Source: Pseudoxanthomonas sp. CF385 (GTDB taxonomy: Bacteria > Pseudomonadota > Gammaproteobacteria > Xanthomonadales > Xanthomonadaceae). From it: a stretch of 64,000 nucleotides of DNA. Shown here piece after piece: positions 47,077 to 57,965 of this stretch. The DNA lies in the NCBI RefSeq assembly GCF_900104255.1, contig NZ_FNKZ01000001.1, positions 774,001-838,000 on the forward strand, given 5' to 3'. The notes below the pieces were generated by a model. That model worked only from the letters and a program-made list of their open reading frames with translations. It ran no database searches and was not told the DNA's origin. Both the position numbers and the translations under genes were made by a program. Within the stretch, counting starts at the first letter, position 1; the number at the start of each line of letters is the position of its first letter.

Positions 47077-48808
47077 TCTTTTTCTCCGGGCCGTCGGCCG
47101 CGTCGGCAGGCTCGGCGGATGGTTTCGCGGGATTGGCATCCAGCATCGAGCTGTTGGCGTGGTTCGGCGGCACCAGCGGCCAGACGTTCGCCTTGATGTC
47201 GATGGTGACGTGCAGCAGGGCGGGGCCGGGCTGGGCCAGCAGATCGGCCAGGGCGTCCTCGACCTCGTCGCGCAGGCTGATGTGGCGGGCCGGGATGCCG
47301 AACACGCGCGCCAGTGCGGCGAAGTCCGGGTTGTCGGACAGGTCGATCTCGCTGTAGCGCTCGGCGAAGAACAGTTCCTGCCACTGCCGCACCATGCCCA
47401 GCGCGCTGTTGTCGATCAGCACGATTTTCACGGGCAGCTTGCAGCGGGCGATGGTGGCCAGCTCCTGCACGTTCATCATGAAACCGCCATCGCCGTTGAC
47501 CAGGATGACGGTGCGGTCGGGGCAGGCGAACTGCGCGCCCATCGCCGCCGGCAGGCCGAAGCCCATCGTGCCCAGCGCGCCGCTGGTCAGGTGGTTGCGC
47601 GGATGGGTGAACTTGCAGTGCTGCGCCACCCACATCTGGTGCTGGCCCACGTCGCAGGCGACGATCGCATCCGCCGGCGCCACTTCGCTCAACCGCTTCA
47701 GGAGGCCGGGTGCGTAGATGTCGGTGCCGGGTGCGTCGTAACGGAAACCGAAGCGCTCGCGATTCGCCATGCAACGCTTGCGCCATTCTTCGCAGGTGCT
47801 GCGTGCGGCACCCAGCGTACGCAGGCTGGCGGCGACATCCCCGGGCACGGCGACGTCGGCGGTACGCAGCTTGCCGATCTCGTAGGCATCGGCATCGATA
47901 TGCAGCACGCGGGCGAACGGGGCGAACTCGGCCAGCTTGCCGGTGGCGCGGTCATCGAAGCGCGCGCCGACGACGATCAGCAGGTCGCATTCCTGCACCG
48001 CCATGTTGGCCGCCCGCGTGCCGTGCATGCCCAGCATGCCCAGGTAATGCGGGTGGCTGGCGGGCAGGGCGCCCAGGCCACGCAGGGTCAGTACGGTGGG
48101 GATCTTGGTCGCATCGACGAACTGGCGGAACGCATCCACCGCGTCTGCGATGCCGATGCCGCCGCCGCCGTAGATCACCGGCTTCTCGGCGCCGGCGATC
48201 GCGGCCAGCGCATCGGCCAGCTTCGCGTCCTCCGGTGTCGGGATCGGATCGACGCTGGCCGGCACGTGGTCCGGCAGATGCGAGGCATCCGACATCTGCA
48301 CGTCCTTGGGCAGGTCGATCAGCACCGGGCCGGGCCGGCCTTCGCGCGCGATGCGGAAGGCTTCGCGCACCATCTCCGGCAGATCGTCCACGCGCCGCGC
48401 GACGAAGCTGTGCTTCACGATCGGCAGGGTCAGGCCGAACACGTCCAGCTCCTGGAACGCATCGGTGCCCATCAGCGTGGTGGCGACCTGGCCGGTCAGG
48501 CAGACCATCGGCACCGAATCCAGCATCGCGTCGGCGATGCCGGTCACCAGGTTGGAGGCGCCGGGGCCCGACGTGGCCACGCACACGCCGACCTTGCCGC
48601 TGGCGCGGGCATAGCCGTTCGCGGCCAGCGCGGCCCCCTGCTCATGCCGCACCAGGATGTGCTTGAGGTTGGAATCCACCAGCGCGTCGTAGAACGGCAT
48701 GATGGTGCCGCCGGGATAGCCGAACAGCGTGTCCACGCCCTCGGCTTCCAGGGCGTGGGCCAGCCAGCGGGCGCCATTGCGTGGGGCAGTGGCCGCGGCG
48801 GCGTTCAT
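47060..48808 (-). CDS. ilvG: acetolactate synthase large subunit
   Basis: A 582-residue thiamine-diphosphate and FAD enzyme making acetolactate or acetohydroxybutyrate, the shared step to Val, Leu and Ile. The catalytic Glu is in Val-Arg-His-Glu-Gln-Gly-Ala near residue 51. The TPP motif Asn-Gly-Asp-Gly-Gly-Phe-Met-Met-Asn near 437, ending in Leu-Ile-Asp-Asn, is complete. The start at 48808 overlaps the ilvC stop (ATGA). The final 25 residues are an Ala/Pro/Lys-rich extension that overlaps ilvM. Confidence 0.95.
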   Translation of the reverse strand: MNAAAATAPRNGARWLAHALEAEGVDTLFGYPGGTIMPFYDALVDSNLKHILVRHEQGAALAANGYARASGKVGVCVATSGPGASNLVTGIADAMLDSVPMVCLTGQVATTLMGTDAFQELDVFGLTLPIVKHSFVARRVDDLPEMVREAFRIAREGRPGPVLIDLPKDVQMSDASHLPDHVPASVDPIPTPEDAKLADALAAIAGAEKPVIYGGGGIGIADAVDAFRQFVDATKIPTVLTLRGLGALPASHPHYLGMLGMHGTRAANMAVQECDLLIVVGARFDDRATGKLAEFAPFARVLHIDADAYEIGKLRTADVAVPGDVAASLRTLGAARSTCEEWRKRCMANRERFGFRYDAPGTDIYAPGLLKRLSEVAPADAIVACDVGQHQMWVAQHCKFTHPRNHLTSGALGTMGFGLPAAMGAQFACPDRTVILVNGDGGFMMNVQELATIARCKLPVKIVLIDNSALGMVRQWQELFFAERYSEIDLSDNPDFAALARVFGIPARHISLRDEVEDALADLLAQPGPALLHVTIDIKANVWPLVPPNHANSSMLDANPAKPSAEPADAADGPEKKNALPA

Positions 48809-49812
48809 GCGGCGGCCTGCTCGTCTGTCTTCGGTTGCGGGGCGTTGGCCTGCAGCCACACCATCTTCGCGCGCAGTTCCTTGCCGACCTTCTCGATCGG
48901 GTGGTCCTTGTCCGCCTGCTGGAACTTCTTGTAGTTCGGCAGGCCCGCGTCGTACTCGGCCTGCCAGTTGCGGGTGAAGGTGCCGTTCTGGATATCGGTC
49001 AGCACGTCCTTCATGCGCGCCTTCACCGAGGCGTCGATGACGCGCGGACCGCTGACGAAGTCGCCGTACTGCGCGGTTTCGGAGATGAATTCCAGCATGC
49101 GGGTGATGCCGCCTTCGTAGAACAGGTCGACGATCAGCTTCAGTTCGTGCAGCACTTCGTAGTAGGCGATCTCCGGCTGGTAACCGGCTTCCACCAGCGT
49201 CTCGAAGCCGGCCTGTACCAGCGAGGAAGCGCCGCCGCACAGCACGGCCTGCTCGCCGAACAGGTCGGTCTCGGTCTCTTCCTTGAAGGTGGTCTTGATG
49301 ATGTTGGCGCGCGCGCCGCCCAGGCCGCCGGCGTAGGCCAGCGCGAACTGCTCGGCCTTGCCGCTCTTGTCCTGGTGGACGGCGTAGATGCAGGGCACGC
49401 CACGGCCGATCTCGTACTCGCGACGCACCAGCGCGCCCGGGCCCTTCGGCGCGACCAGCACCACGTCCAGGTCGGCGCGCGGTTCGATCATGCCGAAGTG
49501 GACGTTGAGGCCGTGCGCGAACAGCAGCACGGCGCCCTGCTTCATGTTCGGCGCCAGCACGTCGGCATAGAGCTTCTTCTGCACCATGTCCGGCGTCAGC
49601 ACCGCGACCAGGTCGGCGTCCTTCACCGCGTCGGCCGGCGCCTTCACCACGAAACCATCGGCCTCCGCCTTGGCTTCCGTCGGGCCGCCCGGGCGCAGGC
49701 CCACCGTCACGTCGAAACCGGAGTCGCGCAGGTTGAGCGCGTGCGCGCGACCCTGGCTGCCGTAGCCGACGACGGTGATCTTGGGATGCGGGAGAGCGTT
49801 GGCGGTGGTCAT
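48805..49812 (-). CDS. ilvC: ketol-acid reductoisomerase (NADP+)
   Basis: A 335-residue class I enzyme that rearranges and reduces acetolactate or acetohydroxybutyrate, requiring Mg2+ and NADPH. The dinucleotide site is Gly-Tyr-Gly-Ser-Gln-Gly near residue 17. Metal ligands are expected in the Asp-Leu-Phe-Tyr-Glu-Gly-Gly-Ile segment near 195 and the nearby Glu residues. ATG at 49812 has AGGA upstream; the frame continues to 49872 through the attenuator and is not coding there. It is the first structural gene of the ilvC-ilvG-ilvM-ilvA-leuA-leuC-leuD-leuB run, downstream of the attenuator. Confidence 0.96.
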   Translation of the reverse strand: MTTANALPHPKITVVGYGSQGRAHALNLRDSGFDVTVGLRPGGPTEAKAEADGFVVKAPADAVKDADLVAVLTPDMVQKKLYADVLAPNMKQGAVLLFAHGLNVHFGMIEPRADLDVVLVAPKGPGALVRREYEIGRGVPCIYAVHQDKSGKAEQFALAYAGGLGGARANIIKTTFKEETETDLFGEQAVLCGGASSLVQAGFETLVEAGYQPEIAYYEVLHELKLIVDLFYEGGITRMLEFISETAQYGDFVSGPRVIDASVKARMKDVLTDIQNGTFTRNWQAEYDAGLPNYKKFQQADKDHPIEKVGKELRAKMVWLQANAPQPKTDEQAAA

Positions 49813-49860
49813 GGTGCGGGTTTCCTGAGGGTTGATGGGGAATCGAAGGGGCTTAAACAA

Positions 49861-49890
49861 AAAACCCCGCACTTCTCAGTGCGGGGTTTT
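49861..49890 (-). terminator. transcription attenuator of the ilv/leu operon
   Basis: On the minus strand the RNA can form a 13-bp stem (arms AAAACCCCGCACT and AGTGCGGGGTTTT, loop GAGA) directly followed by further T residues. It lies between the leader peptide stop (49913) and ilvC. An alternative pairing is visible: the segment complementary to 49929-49936, inside the leader ORF, is identical to eight bases of the terminator 3' arm and can pair with the 5' arm, which would block the terminator. The competing structures are inferred. Confidence 0.85.
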
Positions 49891-49912
49891 GCGAATCTGG
49901 CGTTTCTGCTGC

Positions 49913-50026
49913 TTACACGCCGGTCCGTCCCGCACTTGTGGGCGAGGTAATAAGGACGAGTACGAGGAAGGACGCCGCAGCGGATGCGGTGGGGTCGTTC
50001 GTCGTGGGCGTGTGGCGCTGCAACAT
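49913..50026 (-). CDS. ilv operon leader peptide (37 residues) with branched-chain control codons
   Basis: The ORF starts ATG at 50026 and ends TAA at 49913-49915. Residues 20-26 are Phe-Leu-Val-Leu-Val-Leu-Ile, six consecutive branched-chain codons (CTC GTA CTC GTC CTT ATT), several rare in a GC-rich genome. They lie before an antiterminator segment and a strong terminator, the arrangement of classic ribosome-mediated attenuation that senses Leu, Val and Ile tRNA charging. No good ribosome site precedes the ATG, so initiation may be leaderless or start elsewhere in frame. A competing frame from 50042 shows no such codon run. Confidence 0.78.
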   Translation of the reverse strand: MLQRHTPTTNDPTASAAASFLVLVLITSPTSAGRTGV

Positions 50027-50033
50027 GCAGCAA

Positions 50034-50062
50034 GAGAAACATGCCGCTCCGAACCGTGTCAA
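50034..50062 (-). promoter_or_regulatory. candidate promoter of the ilvC leader transcript
   Basis: On the minus strand TTGACA (50062-50057) matches the -35 consensus exactly. A 17-base spacing ends at TTTCTC (50039-50034), a poor -10. The expected start is near 50027, one or two bases from the leader ATG. The -35 is strong and the -10 weak, which fits an activator-dependent promoter. Confidence 0.4.
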
Positions 50063-50094
50063 GCGCTTTTCCGGCGTTTGCGACGATCGGATGA

Positions 50095-50121
50095 TTTCAG
50101 TCGAGATGGTTGCAACTGAAA
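50095..50121. promoter_or_regulatory. 7-bp inverted repeat between divergent ilvC leader and ilvD
   Basis: TTTCAGT (50095-50101) and ACTGAAA (50115-50121) are exact complements separated by 13 bases. They are central between the two divergent transcription units, where a LysR- or Lrp-type regulator would bind. No regulator gene lies adjacent. Confidence 0.35.
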
Positions 50122-50177
50122 CCTAGAAAACGCCGCAGAATCAGCCTCCCCACGCTGTCGCACCGCCGGCTGTTTCC

Positions 50178-52019
50178 ATGCCCGAGTACCGTTCCAAGAC
50201 GTCCACCCACGGCCGCAACATGGCCGGCGCCCGCGCGCTCTGGCGCGCCACCGGCATGAAGGACGAGGACTTCCACAAGCCCATCGTCGCGGTGGCCAAC
50301 TCCTTCACCCAGTTCGTGCCCGGGCACGTGCACCTCAAGGATCTGGGTCAATTGGTTGCACGTGAAATCGAACGGGTAGGCGGGGTCGCCAAGGAATTCG
50401 ACACCATCGCCGTCGACGACGGCATCGCGATGGGCCACGACGGCATGCTGTACTCGCTGCCGTCGCGCGAGGTCATCGCCGATTCGGTCGAGTACATGGT
50501 CAACGCGCACTGCGCCGATGCGCTAGTGTGCATCTCCAACTGCGACAAGATCACCCCCGGCATGCTGATGGCCGCGCTGCGGCTCAACATCCCCACCGTG
50601 TTCGTGTCGGGCGGCCCGATGGAAGCCGGCAAGACGCGTCTGGCCGATCACAAGCTCGACCTGATCGATGCGATGGTGATGGCCGCCGACCCGAACGCCA
50701 GCGACGAAGAGGTCGCCGCCGTCGAACGCAGCGCGTGCCCCACCTGCGGCTCGTGCAGCGGCATGTTCACCGCCAACTCGATGAACTGCCTGACCGAGGC
50801 GCTCGGCCTGTCGTTGCCGGGTAACGGGACGGTCGTGGCCACGCATGCCGACCGTGAGCAGCTGTTCAAGCGCGCGGGTGTGGTCGCCGTGGAGCTGTGC
50901 CATCGCTGGTACGGCGGCGAAGACGCGACGGCGCTGCCGCGCGGCATCGCCACATTCGAGGCGTTCGAGAACGCGATGACGCTCGACATCGCGATGGGCG
51001 GTTCCACCAACACCATCCTGCATCTGTTGGCCGCGGCGCAGGAGGGCGAGGTGCCGTTCGACATGCGCGACATCGACCGCCTGTCGCGCCGCGTACCGCA
51101 GCTGTGCAAGGTCGCGCCGAACACGCAGAAGTACCACATCGAGGACGTCCACCGCGCCGGCGGCATCATGGCGATCCTCGGTGAACTCGCGCGCGGCGGC
51201 CTGCTGCATACCGGGGTCGCCACCGTGCATGCGAAGTCGCTGGGTGATGCGATCGCGAAGTGGGACGTCACGACCAACGACGATGACGCCGTCACGACCT
51301 TCTACAAGGCGGGGCCGGCCGGCATTCCCACCCAGGTCGCCTTCAGCCAGGCCACGCGCTGGCCCTCGCTGGACACCGATCGCGCCGAAGGCTGCATCCG
51401 CAGCGTCGAACATGCGTTCTCGCAGGAGGGCGGCCTGGCCGTGCTCTACGGCAACATCGCGGCGGACGGCTGCGTGGTGAAGACGGCCGGTGTGGACGAG
51501 TCCATCCACGTGTTCGAAGGCACCGCGCGCGTCTTCGAAAGCCAGGATGCGGCAGTGGCCGGCATCCTCGGCGATGAGGTGAAAGCGGGCGACGTGGTCG
51601 TCATCCGTTACGAAGGCCCCAAGGGCGGGCCCGGCATGCAGGAAATGCTGTATCCGACCAGTTACCTGAAGTCGAAAGGGCTCGGGAAACAGTGCGCGCT
51701 GCTGACCGATGGCCGTTTCTCGGGCGGCACCTCCGGCCTGTCGATCGGACACGCCTCGCCCGAAGCGGCGGCGGGCGGCGCAATCGGTCTGGTGCGCGAC
51801 GGCGACCGCATCCGCATCGACATTCCGCAACGCACGATTTCGCTGCTGGTCTCCGACGAGGAGCTGTCGGCGCGTCGCGCGCAACAGGACGCGAAAGGGT
51901 GGAAGCCCGCGCAGCCGCGTATGCGCAAGGTCAGCACCGCACTGAAGGCTTACGCCCTGCTCGCGACCAGCGCCGACAAGGGTGCGGTACGCGACAAGCA
52001 GCTGCTGGATGGTGTCTGA
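50178..52019 (+). CDS. ilvD: dihydroxy-acid dehydratase
   Basis: A 613-residue Fe-S enzyme producing the 2-oxo acid precursors of Val and Ile (2-oxoisovalerate also feeds LeuA). Cluster Cys residues are in Cys-Ile-Ser-Asn-Cys-Asp-Lys-Ile near residue 118 and Cys-Pro-Thr-Cys-Gly-Ser-Cys-Ser-Gly near 190. Gly-Pro-Lys-Gly-Gly-Pro-Gly-Met near 482 and Thr-Asp-Gly-Arg-Phe-Ser-Gly-Gly-Thr are typical. It is divergent from ilvC and completes the pathway. Between ilvC and ilvD (49813-50177) I see only the leader, attenuator and the promoter elements. Confidence 0.96.
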   Translation: MPEYRSKTSTHGRNMAGARALWRATGMKDEDFHKPIVAVANSFTQFVPGHVHLKDLGQLVAREIERVGGVAKEFDTIAVDDGIAMGHDGMLYSLPSREVIADSVEYMVNAHCADALVCISNCDKITPGMLMAALRLNIPTVFVSGGPMEAGKTRLADHKLDLIDAMVMAADPNASDEEVAAVERSACPTCGSCSGMFTANSMNCLTEALGLSLPGNGTVVATHADREQLFKRAGVVAVELCHRWYGGEDATALPRGIATFEAFENAMTLDIAMGGSTNTILHLLAAAQEGEVPFDMRDIDRLSRRVPQLCKVAPNTQKYHIEDVHRAGGIMAILGELARGGLLHTGVATVHAKSLGDAIAKWDVTTNDDDAVTTFYKAGPAGIPTQVAFSQATRWPSLDTDRAEGCIRSVEHAFSQEGGLAVLYGNIAADGCVVKTAGVDESIHVFEGTARVFESQDAAVAGILGDEVKAGDVVVIRYEGPKGGPGMQEMLYPTSYLKSKGLGKQCALLTDGRFSGGTSGLSIGHASPEAAAGGAIGLVRDGDRIRIDIPQRTISLLVSDEELSARRAQQDAKGWKPAQPRMRKVSTALKAYALLATSADKGAVRDKQLLDGV

Positions 52020-52026
52020 TAGCGGG

Positions 52027-52878
52027 ATGACCCGCGCCCTCTTCGTCGTCGTCCTGTCGCTGTTGTCCGTCGTGCCTGCGTGGGCCCAGCAGGCGCAACC
52101 GCGCGCCTGGGTGATCGCCACCTATGCGTATCCGCAGCGCGATCGCGCGGCCGCGATCCAGCCGCTCGCCGACTATCTCGGCCTGCGTGCCCGGCATGGG
52201 GTGCAGGTCCGCGTGTTCGATTCGCCCACGGCGCTGGTCGACGCGCTGCGGCGCGGCGACGTCGACGTGGCGGTGCCAAACCTGCACGGCTATCTGCAGG
52301 CACGCCACGCCAGCGAGCCGCTGACGACCTTGCCCGTACCGCAGGTGCCGGCGTTGCAGGCGGACCGCTACCGCGCCGTGCTGGTCGGCCGGCAAGGCCT
52401 GGAGGCCGCGGGCGAGCTGGAACGGCAGGCGAGGACGCTGCGCCTGGCGCTGGTCGGTCGCGATTCGGCGTCCGGTGGGTTCGTGCCGGTGCGCGAGCTG
52501 CGCCGACGCGGTCTGGAACCCGAAACCGCGTTCGCCCATCTCGCGTACGCCGGTTCGCATGCGGCAGCCCTGGAGGCCGTGGCGACCGGGCGCGCCGACG
52601 TGGCGGCGCTTGCGGCCGATGTCTACGACGCCGACCGCCCGGCCGGCGTCGTCGAACTCTGGCGCTCGGCGCCCATCGCGCCCGGCCCGCTGCTGTGCCG
52701 CCCCGCGGCCGATGTGCCGTGCCAGCAGTTCACGGCCTGGCTGCTGGAAGCCCACGACGAGGCTCCGGCCGTGATGGCCGCGCTACGCGCGGGCTGGCCG
52801 GAGTTCGGCGATGCGCAACGCTTCACGGTGCCGGAGCGCGCGCTCCTCGATGCATCGATGATGCAGGTCGAACCCTAG
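52027..52878 (+). CDS. PhnD-like periplasmic substrate-binding protein without transporter partners
   Basis: A 283-residue protein with a Sec signal (ends Ala-Trp-Ala-Gln, about residue 21) and a two-lobed binding-protein pattern: Arg-Asp-Arg-Ala-Ala-Ala-Ile-Gln-Pro-Leu-Ala-Asp-Tyr near 40, Gly-Asp-Val-Asp-Val-Ala-Val-Pro near 80, and Ser-Ala-Ser-Gly-Gly-Phe-Val-Pro near 150. This fits PhnD-type phosphonate/phosphite-binding or related sensor proteins. No ABC permease or ATPase gene is adjacent. ATG at 52009 would add six residues. It starts seven bases after the ilvD stop. Confidence 0.75.
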   Translation: MTRALFVVVLSLLSVVPAWAQQAQPRAWVIATYAYPQRDRAAAIQPLADYLGLRARHGVQVRVFDSPTALVDALRRGDVDVAVPNLHGYLQARHASEPLTTLPVPQVPALQADRYRAVLVGRQGLEAAGELERQARTLRLALVGRDSASGGFVPVRELRRRGLEPETAFAHLAYAGSHAAALEAVATGRADVAALAADVYDADRPAGVVELWRSAPIAPGPLLCRPAADVPCQQFTAWLLEAHDEAPAVMAALRAGWPEFGDAQRFTVPERALLDASMMQVEP

Positions 52879-52904
52879 GCGCGCGGGGCGAGGCCGGCGG
52901 TGCG

Positions 52905-54851
52905 TCATGGCGTGGGCGGACCGATGTGCCGCGCAAGGAATGTTTCGAGCGTCCGATAGAACGCGATGTTGTTGGCATCGGCGTAGAAGCCGTGGCCCTC
53001 GCCGGCCACCGCCATCCATTCCGGGGCACGGCCCGCGCGTTCCAGTGCCGCGCGCATGGCCCGCGCCTGGGCGATGGGCGCGCGCTCGTCGATTTCGCCG
53101 TGCACCAACAGTACGGGTGCCGTGATCCGTGCAGCGAGCGTCGTGGGCGAGGCGGCGGCCAAGGCCGCTTCATCGCGACCGATGGCACGCACGAGGTAGT
53201 TGTTGCCGTACTGCGTGCTGCGGATATCGCCCTTGGCGTACATCATCTTGAGGTCGTATATCCCGGCGAAGCCGGCCGTGCACTTGATCTGGTCCGGTGC
53301 CCGCGCCGCCAGCATCAGGGCCGAGTAGGCGCCGAAGCTGGCGCCGTACGCGCAGACGCGGTTCCCATCGGCATACCCCTGCGCGATCGTCCAGCGCAGG
53401 CCTTCCAGGATGTCGTCCTGCACCCGCGTGCCCCATTTCAGGTAGCCGGCCTCCACGAACGCGCGGCCACGTCCGCCGGAGCCGCGGTAGTTCACCTGCA
53501 GGACCAGGTAACCACGGCTGGCGAGGAACTGCGCATCCTGGTCGAACGCCCAGTCGTCGCGGATCGCGTGGGGGCCGCCATGCGGCATCACCACGGTGGG
53601 CAGGCCGGCCGGCGTCGTGACGCCCGCCGGCAGGGTCATGAAGCCTTCCAGTTCCATGCCGTCGCTCGCACGGAAGCGGAAAGCGCGCCGCTCGCCCATG
53701 CGGGCGGTATCCAGGCCCTCCCGGCTCGAAAGCAGGAGCGATGCTTTGCTCTGCGCGCGATCGAACAGGTACCAGCTCCCGGGGTCGCGATCGCTGGAGA
53801 CGTACAGCAGCGACCTGTTGCCATCGCGGCTGTGGTCCGCGTACGCGACATAGTGATCGGGGAAGGTGTTGGACAGCGCCTGGTGCAGTACGGCGTCCGC
53901 GGACTGTGCGTCGATGTAGGTCGCGCGCGGTCGGCCGTCGTCGATCACCGCGGCGAAGGGCTCGGCAGGCGCCGCCGCCCATTCGATGTCGGATACGCTG
54001 CGCAGCGCGTGGTGCGCGAGCACGCGGCGCTCGCGACCGTCCGGCGAAGACACGACGAGGCTGGAGGGGCCGCCATTGATGGCCTGGAGCCCGAACACGC
54101 GGGTCCCGTCTGCGCTGAATGCATACGGCGTCCACGCCATTCCCGGGGCATCCGGTACGACCGGCATCCAGTTCCTGCCCTGCTCATCGGCGATGAACAG
54201 CAAAGGTCGGTCGTTGTCGTCGGTGCCCGACGCGAACCGGGGCACGCCGCGCGGGTCCAGCGTGAACTGCAGGTCCTTGACGTCGATATCGGCGACCAGC
54301 CTGCCGGTCGCGTTGCCGGCGTCCACGTCGTACAGCTGCGACCGCTGCGTGCCGCGCGACAGGCGGCGCATGTAGAAGCGGCCGTTGGGCGTGGCGGGCA
54401 CGCCTTCGATGTAGCCGAAGCCGGCTTCGACGCCGGCCGTCCGCAATGTCTGCTGATACCCGAACAGGTACTTCTGGTTCTTGCCGTCGGCGTCGGTGGC
54501 GATGATGTCGCCCGTCGGGATGGGCGCCTCGCGCGAGCCCAACTTGCGCCCCTTCGCCAGCACCAGGCGGGTGTTGCCGACCCACGCCACCTGGGTGGGA
54601 AGCTCGAAGCGCGGCAGCCGCAGGAGCGCGGTACGGTGCATGTCCCCCGTGCGGTGGATGACCAGCGCGTGGTGGCCCTCGCCGAGGTCCGCGGTGATCG
54701 CCACGTGGGCGCCATCCGGCGACAGGCGCGGCGAGTGGAGCCGATTCGCGGCGACGAACGCCTCGATGGGCACGGGTGCCTGGGCGGTCGCCGCGACGGC
54801 GGGCAGGGCCAACAGAATGCCCATAACGAACATCGTTCTGAATCCCATCAT
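52905..54851 (-). CDS. S9-family (prolyl oligopeptidase) peptidase, secreted
   Basis: A 648-residue serine peptidase with signal peptide (residues 1-24) and an N-terminal propeller-like region followed by the alpha/beta-hydrolase domain from about 400. The nucleophile is in Gly-Ala-Ser-Phe-Gly-Ala (GxSxG) near residue 480, the Asp is in His-Gly-Glu-Ile-Asp-Glu-Arg near 586, and the His is in Gly-Glu-Gly-His-Gly-Phe near 620. It degrades short peptides, probably in the periplasm. ATG at 54851 (or 54848) has AAGGACGAGGGG just upstream; the frame to 54893 is not needed. It is divergent from thiC. Confidence 0.9.
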   Translation of the reverse strand: MMGFRTMFVMGILLALPAVAATAQAPVPIEAFVAANRLHSPRLSPDGAHVAITADLGEGHHALVIHRTGDMHRTALLRLPRFELPTQVAWVGNTRLVLAKGRKLGSREAPIPTGDIIATDADGKNQKYLFGYQQTLRTAGVEAGFGYIEGVPATPNGRFYMRRLSRGTQRSQLYDVDAGNATGRLVADIDVKDLQFTLDPRGVPRFASGTDDNDRPLLFIADEQGRNWMPVVPDAPGMAWTPYAFSADGTRVFGLQAINGGPSSLVVSSPDGRERRVLAHHALRSVSDIEWAAAPAEPFAAVIDDGRPRATYIDAQSADAVLHQALSNTFPDHYVAYADHSRDGNRSLLYVSSDRDPGSWYLFDRAQSKASLLLSSREGLDTARMGERRAFRFRASDGMELEGFMTLPAGVTTPAGLPTVVMPHGGPHAIRDDWAFDQDAQFLASRGYLVLQVNYRGSGGRGRAFVEAGYLKWGTRVQDDILEGLRWTIAQGYADGNRVCAYGASFGAYSALMLAARAPDQIKCTAGFAGIYDLKMMYAKGDIRSTQYGNNYLVRAIGRDEAALAAASPTTLAARITAPVLLVHGEIDERAPIAQARAMRAALERAGRAPEWMAVAGEGHGFYADANNIAFYRTLETFLARHIGPPTP

Positions 54852-54944
54852 CCCCTCGTCCTTGTCCCATCCCGGGCCCCTGCCGCCCAGCATATCCCGA
54901 CCGCAGGGCGCCGGATCGCGCAGGCGGCGCCCGACGCCGGGTTA

Positions 54945-54953
54945 TGGTCTAAT
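54945..54953 (+). promoter_or_regulatory. extended -10 promoter of the thiC transcript
   Basis: TG-G-TCTAAT is an extended -10. Transcription six or seven bases downstream would begin at about 54960, exactly where the TPP aptamer starts. No -35 match is present at 17 bases. Confidence 0.55.
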
Positions 54954-54960
54954 TCGCGCC

Positions 54961-57089
<2,129 letters not shown>

Positions 57090-57191
57090 ACCGGGGCGCG
57101 GGTCCGTTGCGACGGATCGGCCCGGGGATGCGTAAAGGTGGAAAGGGGCCGCCGATCGCGGCGGCCCATGCCGAACCTCCGGAGACCTGCC

Positions 57192-57791
57192 ATGACCCCG
57201 ATCGCCCGCCTGACCCGCCGCAGCCTGCTGCTGGCCGCCACGTTGCTGCTGGCCGCCTGCGCGACCGGTCCCCGCGTCACCAGTGACGTCGACCCATCCG
57301 CCAACTTCGCGCAGTACCGCACGTTCGCGTTCTACACGCCCCTGGCGATCGAGAGTCAGGGCTACGCCACGCTCACCAGCGGGCGCACCAAGGATGCGGC
57401 GCGCGCGCAGATGGAAGCACGCGGCTACGTGTACGACGAGAAGTCGCCCGACCTGTGGGTGAACCTCAACGCCTACATGCAGGAGAAGACCGACGTCGTC
57501 AACACGCCGGAAGTGGATTACGACTACTACTACAGCTACCGCTCGCGGCGTTACTTCGCCGTGCCGTACTGGCGCGACCGTACCGATGTCTACAAATACA
57601 CCGAAGGCACCCTCAACGTGGACCTGGTGGATGCGAAGCAGAACCGCCTTGTCTGGACGGGCGTCGCCGTCGGCCGCGTCGGCCGCACCAAGCCGGAGGA
57701 GCGCGGGACGAAGATCGACGCCGCCGTCGCGGAGATCTTCCTGCGCTATCCGTATCGCGCCGGCAGCGGTGCGACCGCGGTGGCCCCGTGA
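57192..57791 (+). CDS. DUF4136-family lipoprotein
   Basis: A 199-residue lipoprotein with a twin-Arg-rich N-terminus and a lipobox Leu-Ala-Ala-Cys (Cys near 22). The body begins Val-Asp-Pro-Ser-Ala-Asn-Phe-Ala-Gln-Tyr-Arg-Thr-Phe-Ala-Phe, the DUF4136 pattern, and carries a Tyr-rich stretch (Asp-Tyr-Asp-Tyr-Tyr-Tyr-Ser-Tyr) near 115. Function unknown. GGAG precedes the ATG by nine bases. The stop overlaps the next GTG. Confidence 0.85.
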   Translation: MTPIARLTRRSLLLAATLLLAACATGPRVTSDVDPSANFAQYRTFAFYTPLAIESQGYATLTSGRTKDAARAQMEARGYVYDEKSPDLWVNLNAYMQEKTDVVNTPEVDYDYYYSYRSRRYFAVPYWRDRTDVYKYTEGTLNVDLVDAKQNRLVWTGVAVGRVGRTKPEERGTKIDAAVAEIFLRYPYRAGSGATAVAP

Positions 57792-57955
57792 AGGGCAGCG
57801 GCAGCGGCATCGCGAAGGCGGGCATCGGCTTCGGTACCGCACTGGCGATCACCATTTCGTGGAGCGCCAACAAGTCGCTGCTGTGGGCGGTGATCCACGG
57901 CGTGCTGTCGTGGATCTACGTGGTCTACTACGCGCTGGTCTACCACTTCAAATGA
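57788..57955 (+). CDS. small membrane protein of 55 residues
   Basis: The reading frame starts with GTG at 57788, which overlaps the preceding stop (GTGA), and ends TGA at 57953-57955. The product is Gly/Ser-rich at the start and then hydrophobic with aromatic residues (Ser-Trp-Ile-Tyr-Val-Val-Tyr-Tyr-Ala-Leu-Val-Tyr), so one or two membrane helices are likely. Function unknown. The overlap and 10-base gap to the following channel-like gene suggest it is real and co-translated. Confidence 0.6.
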   Translation: MKGSGSGIAKAGIGFGTALAITISWSANKSLLWAVIHGVLSWIYVVYYALVYHFK

Positions 57956-57965
57956 AGGTCGCGGC

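Noticed and set aside
49809..50042. Alternative leader frame beginning Met-Phe-Leu-Leu-Leu-His from 50042
   Set aside because: It runs through the terminator into ilvC upstream sequence and lacks the Leu/Val/Ile run seen in the 50026 frame.
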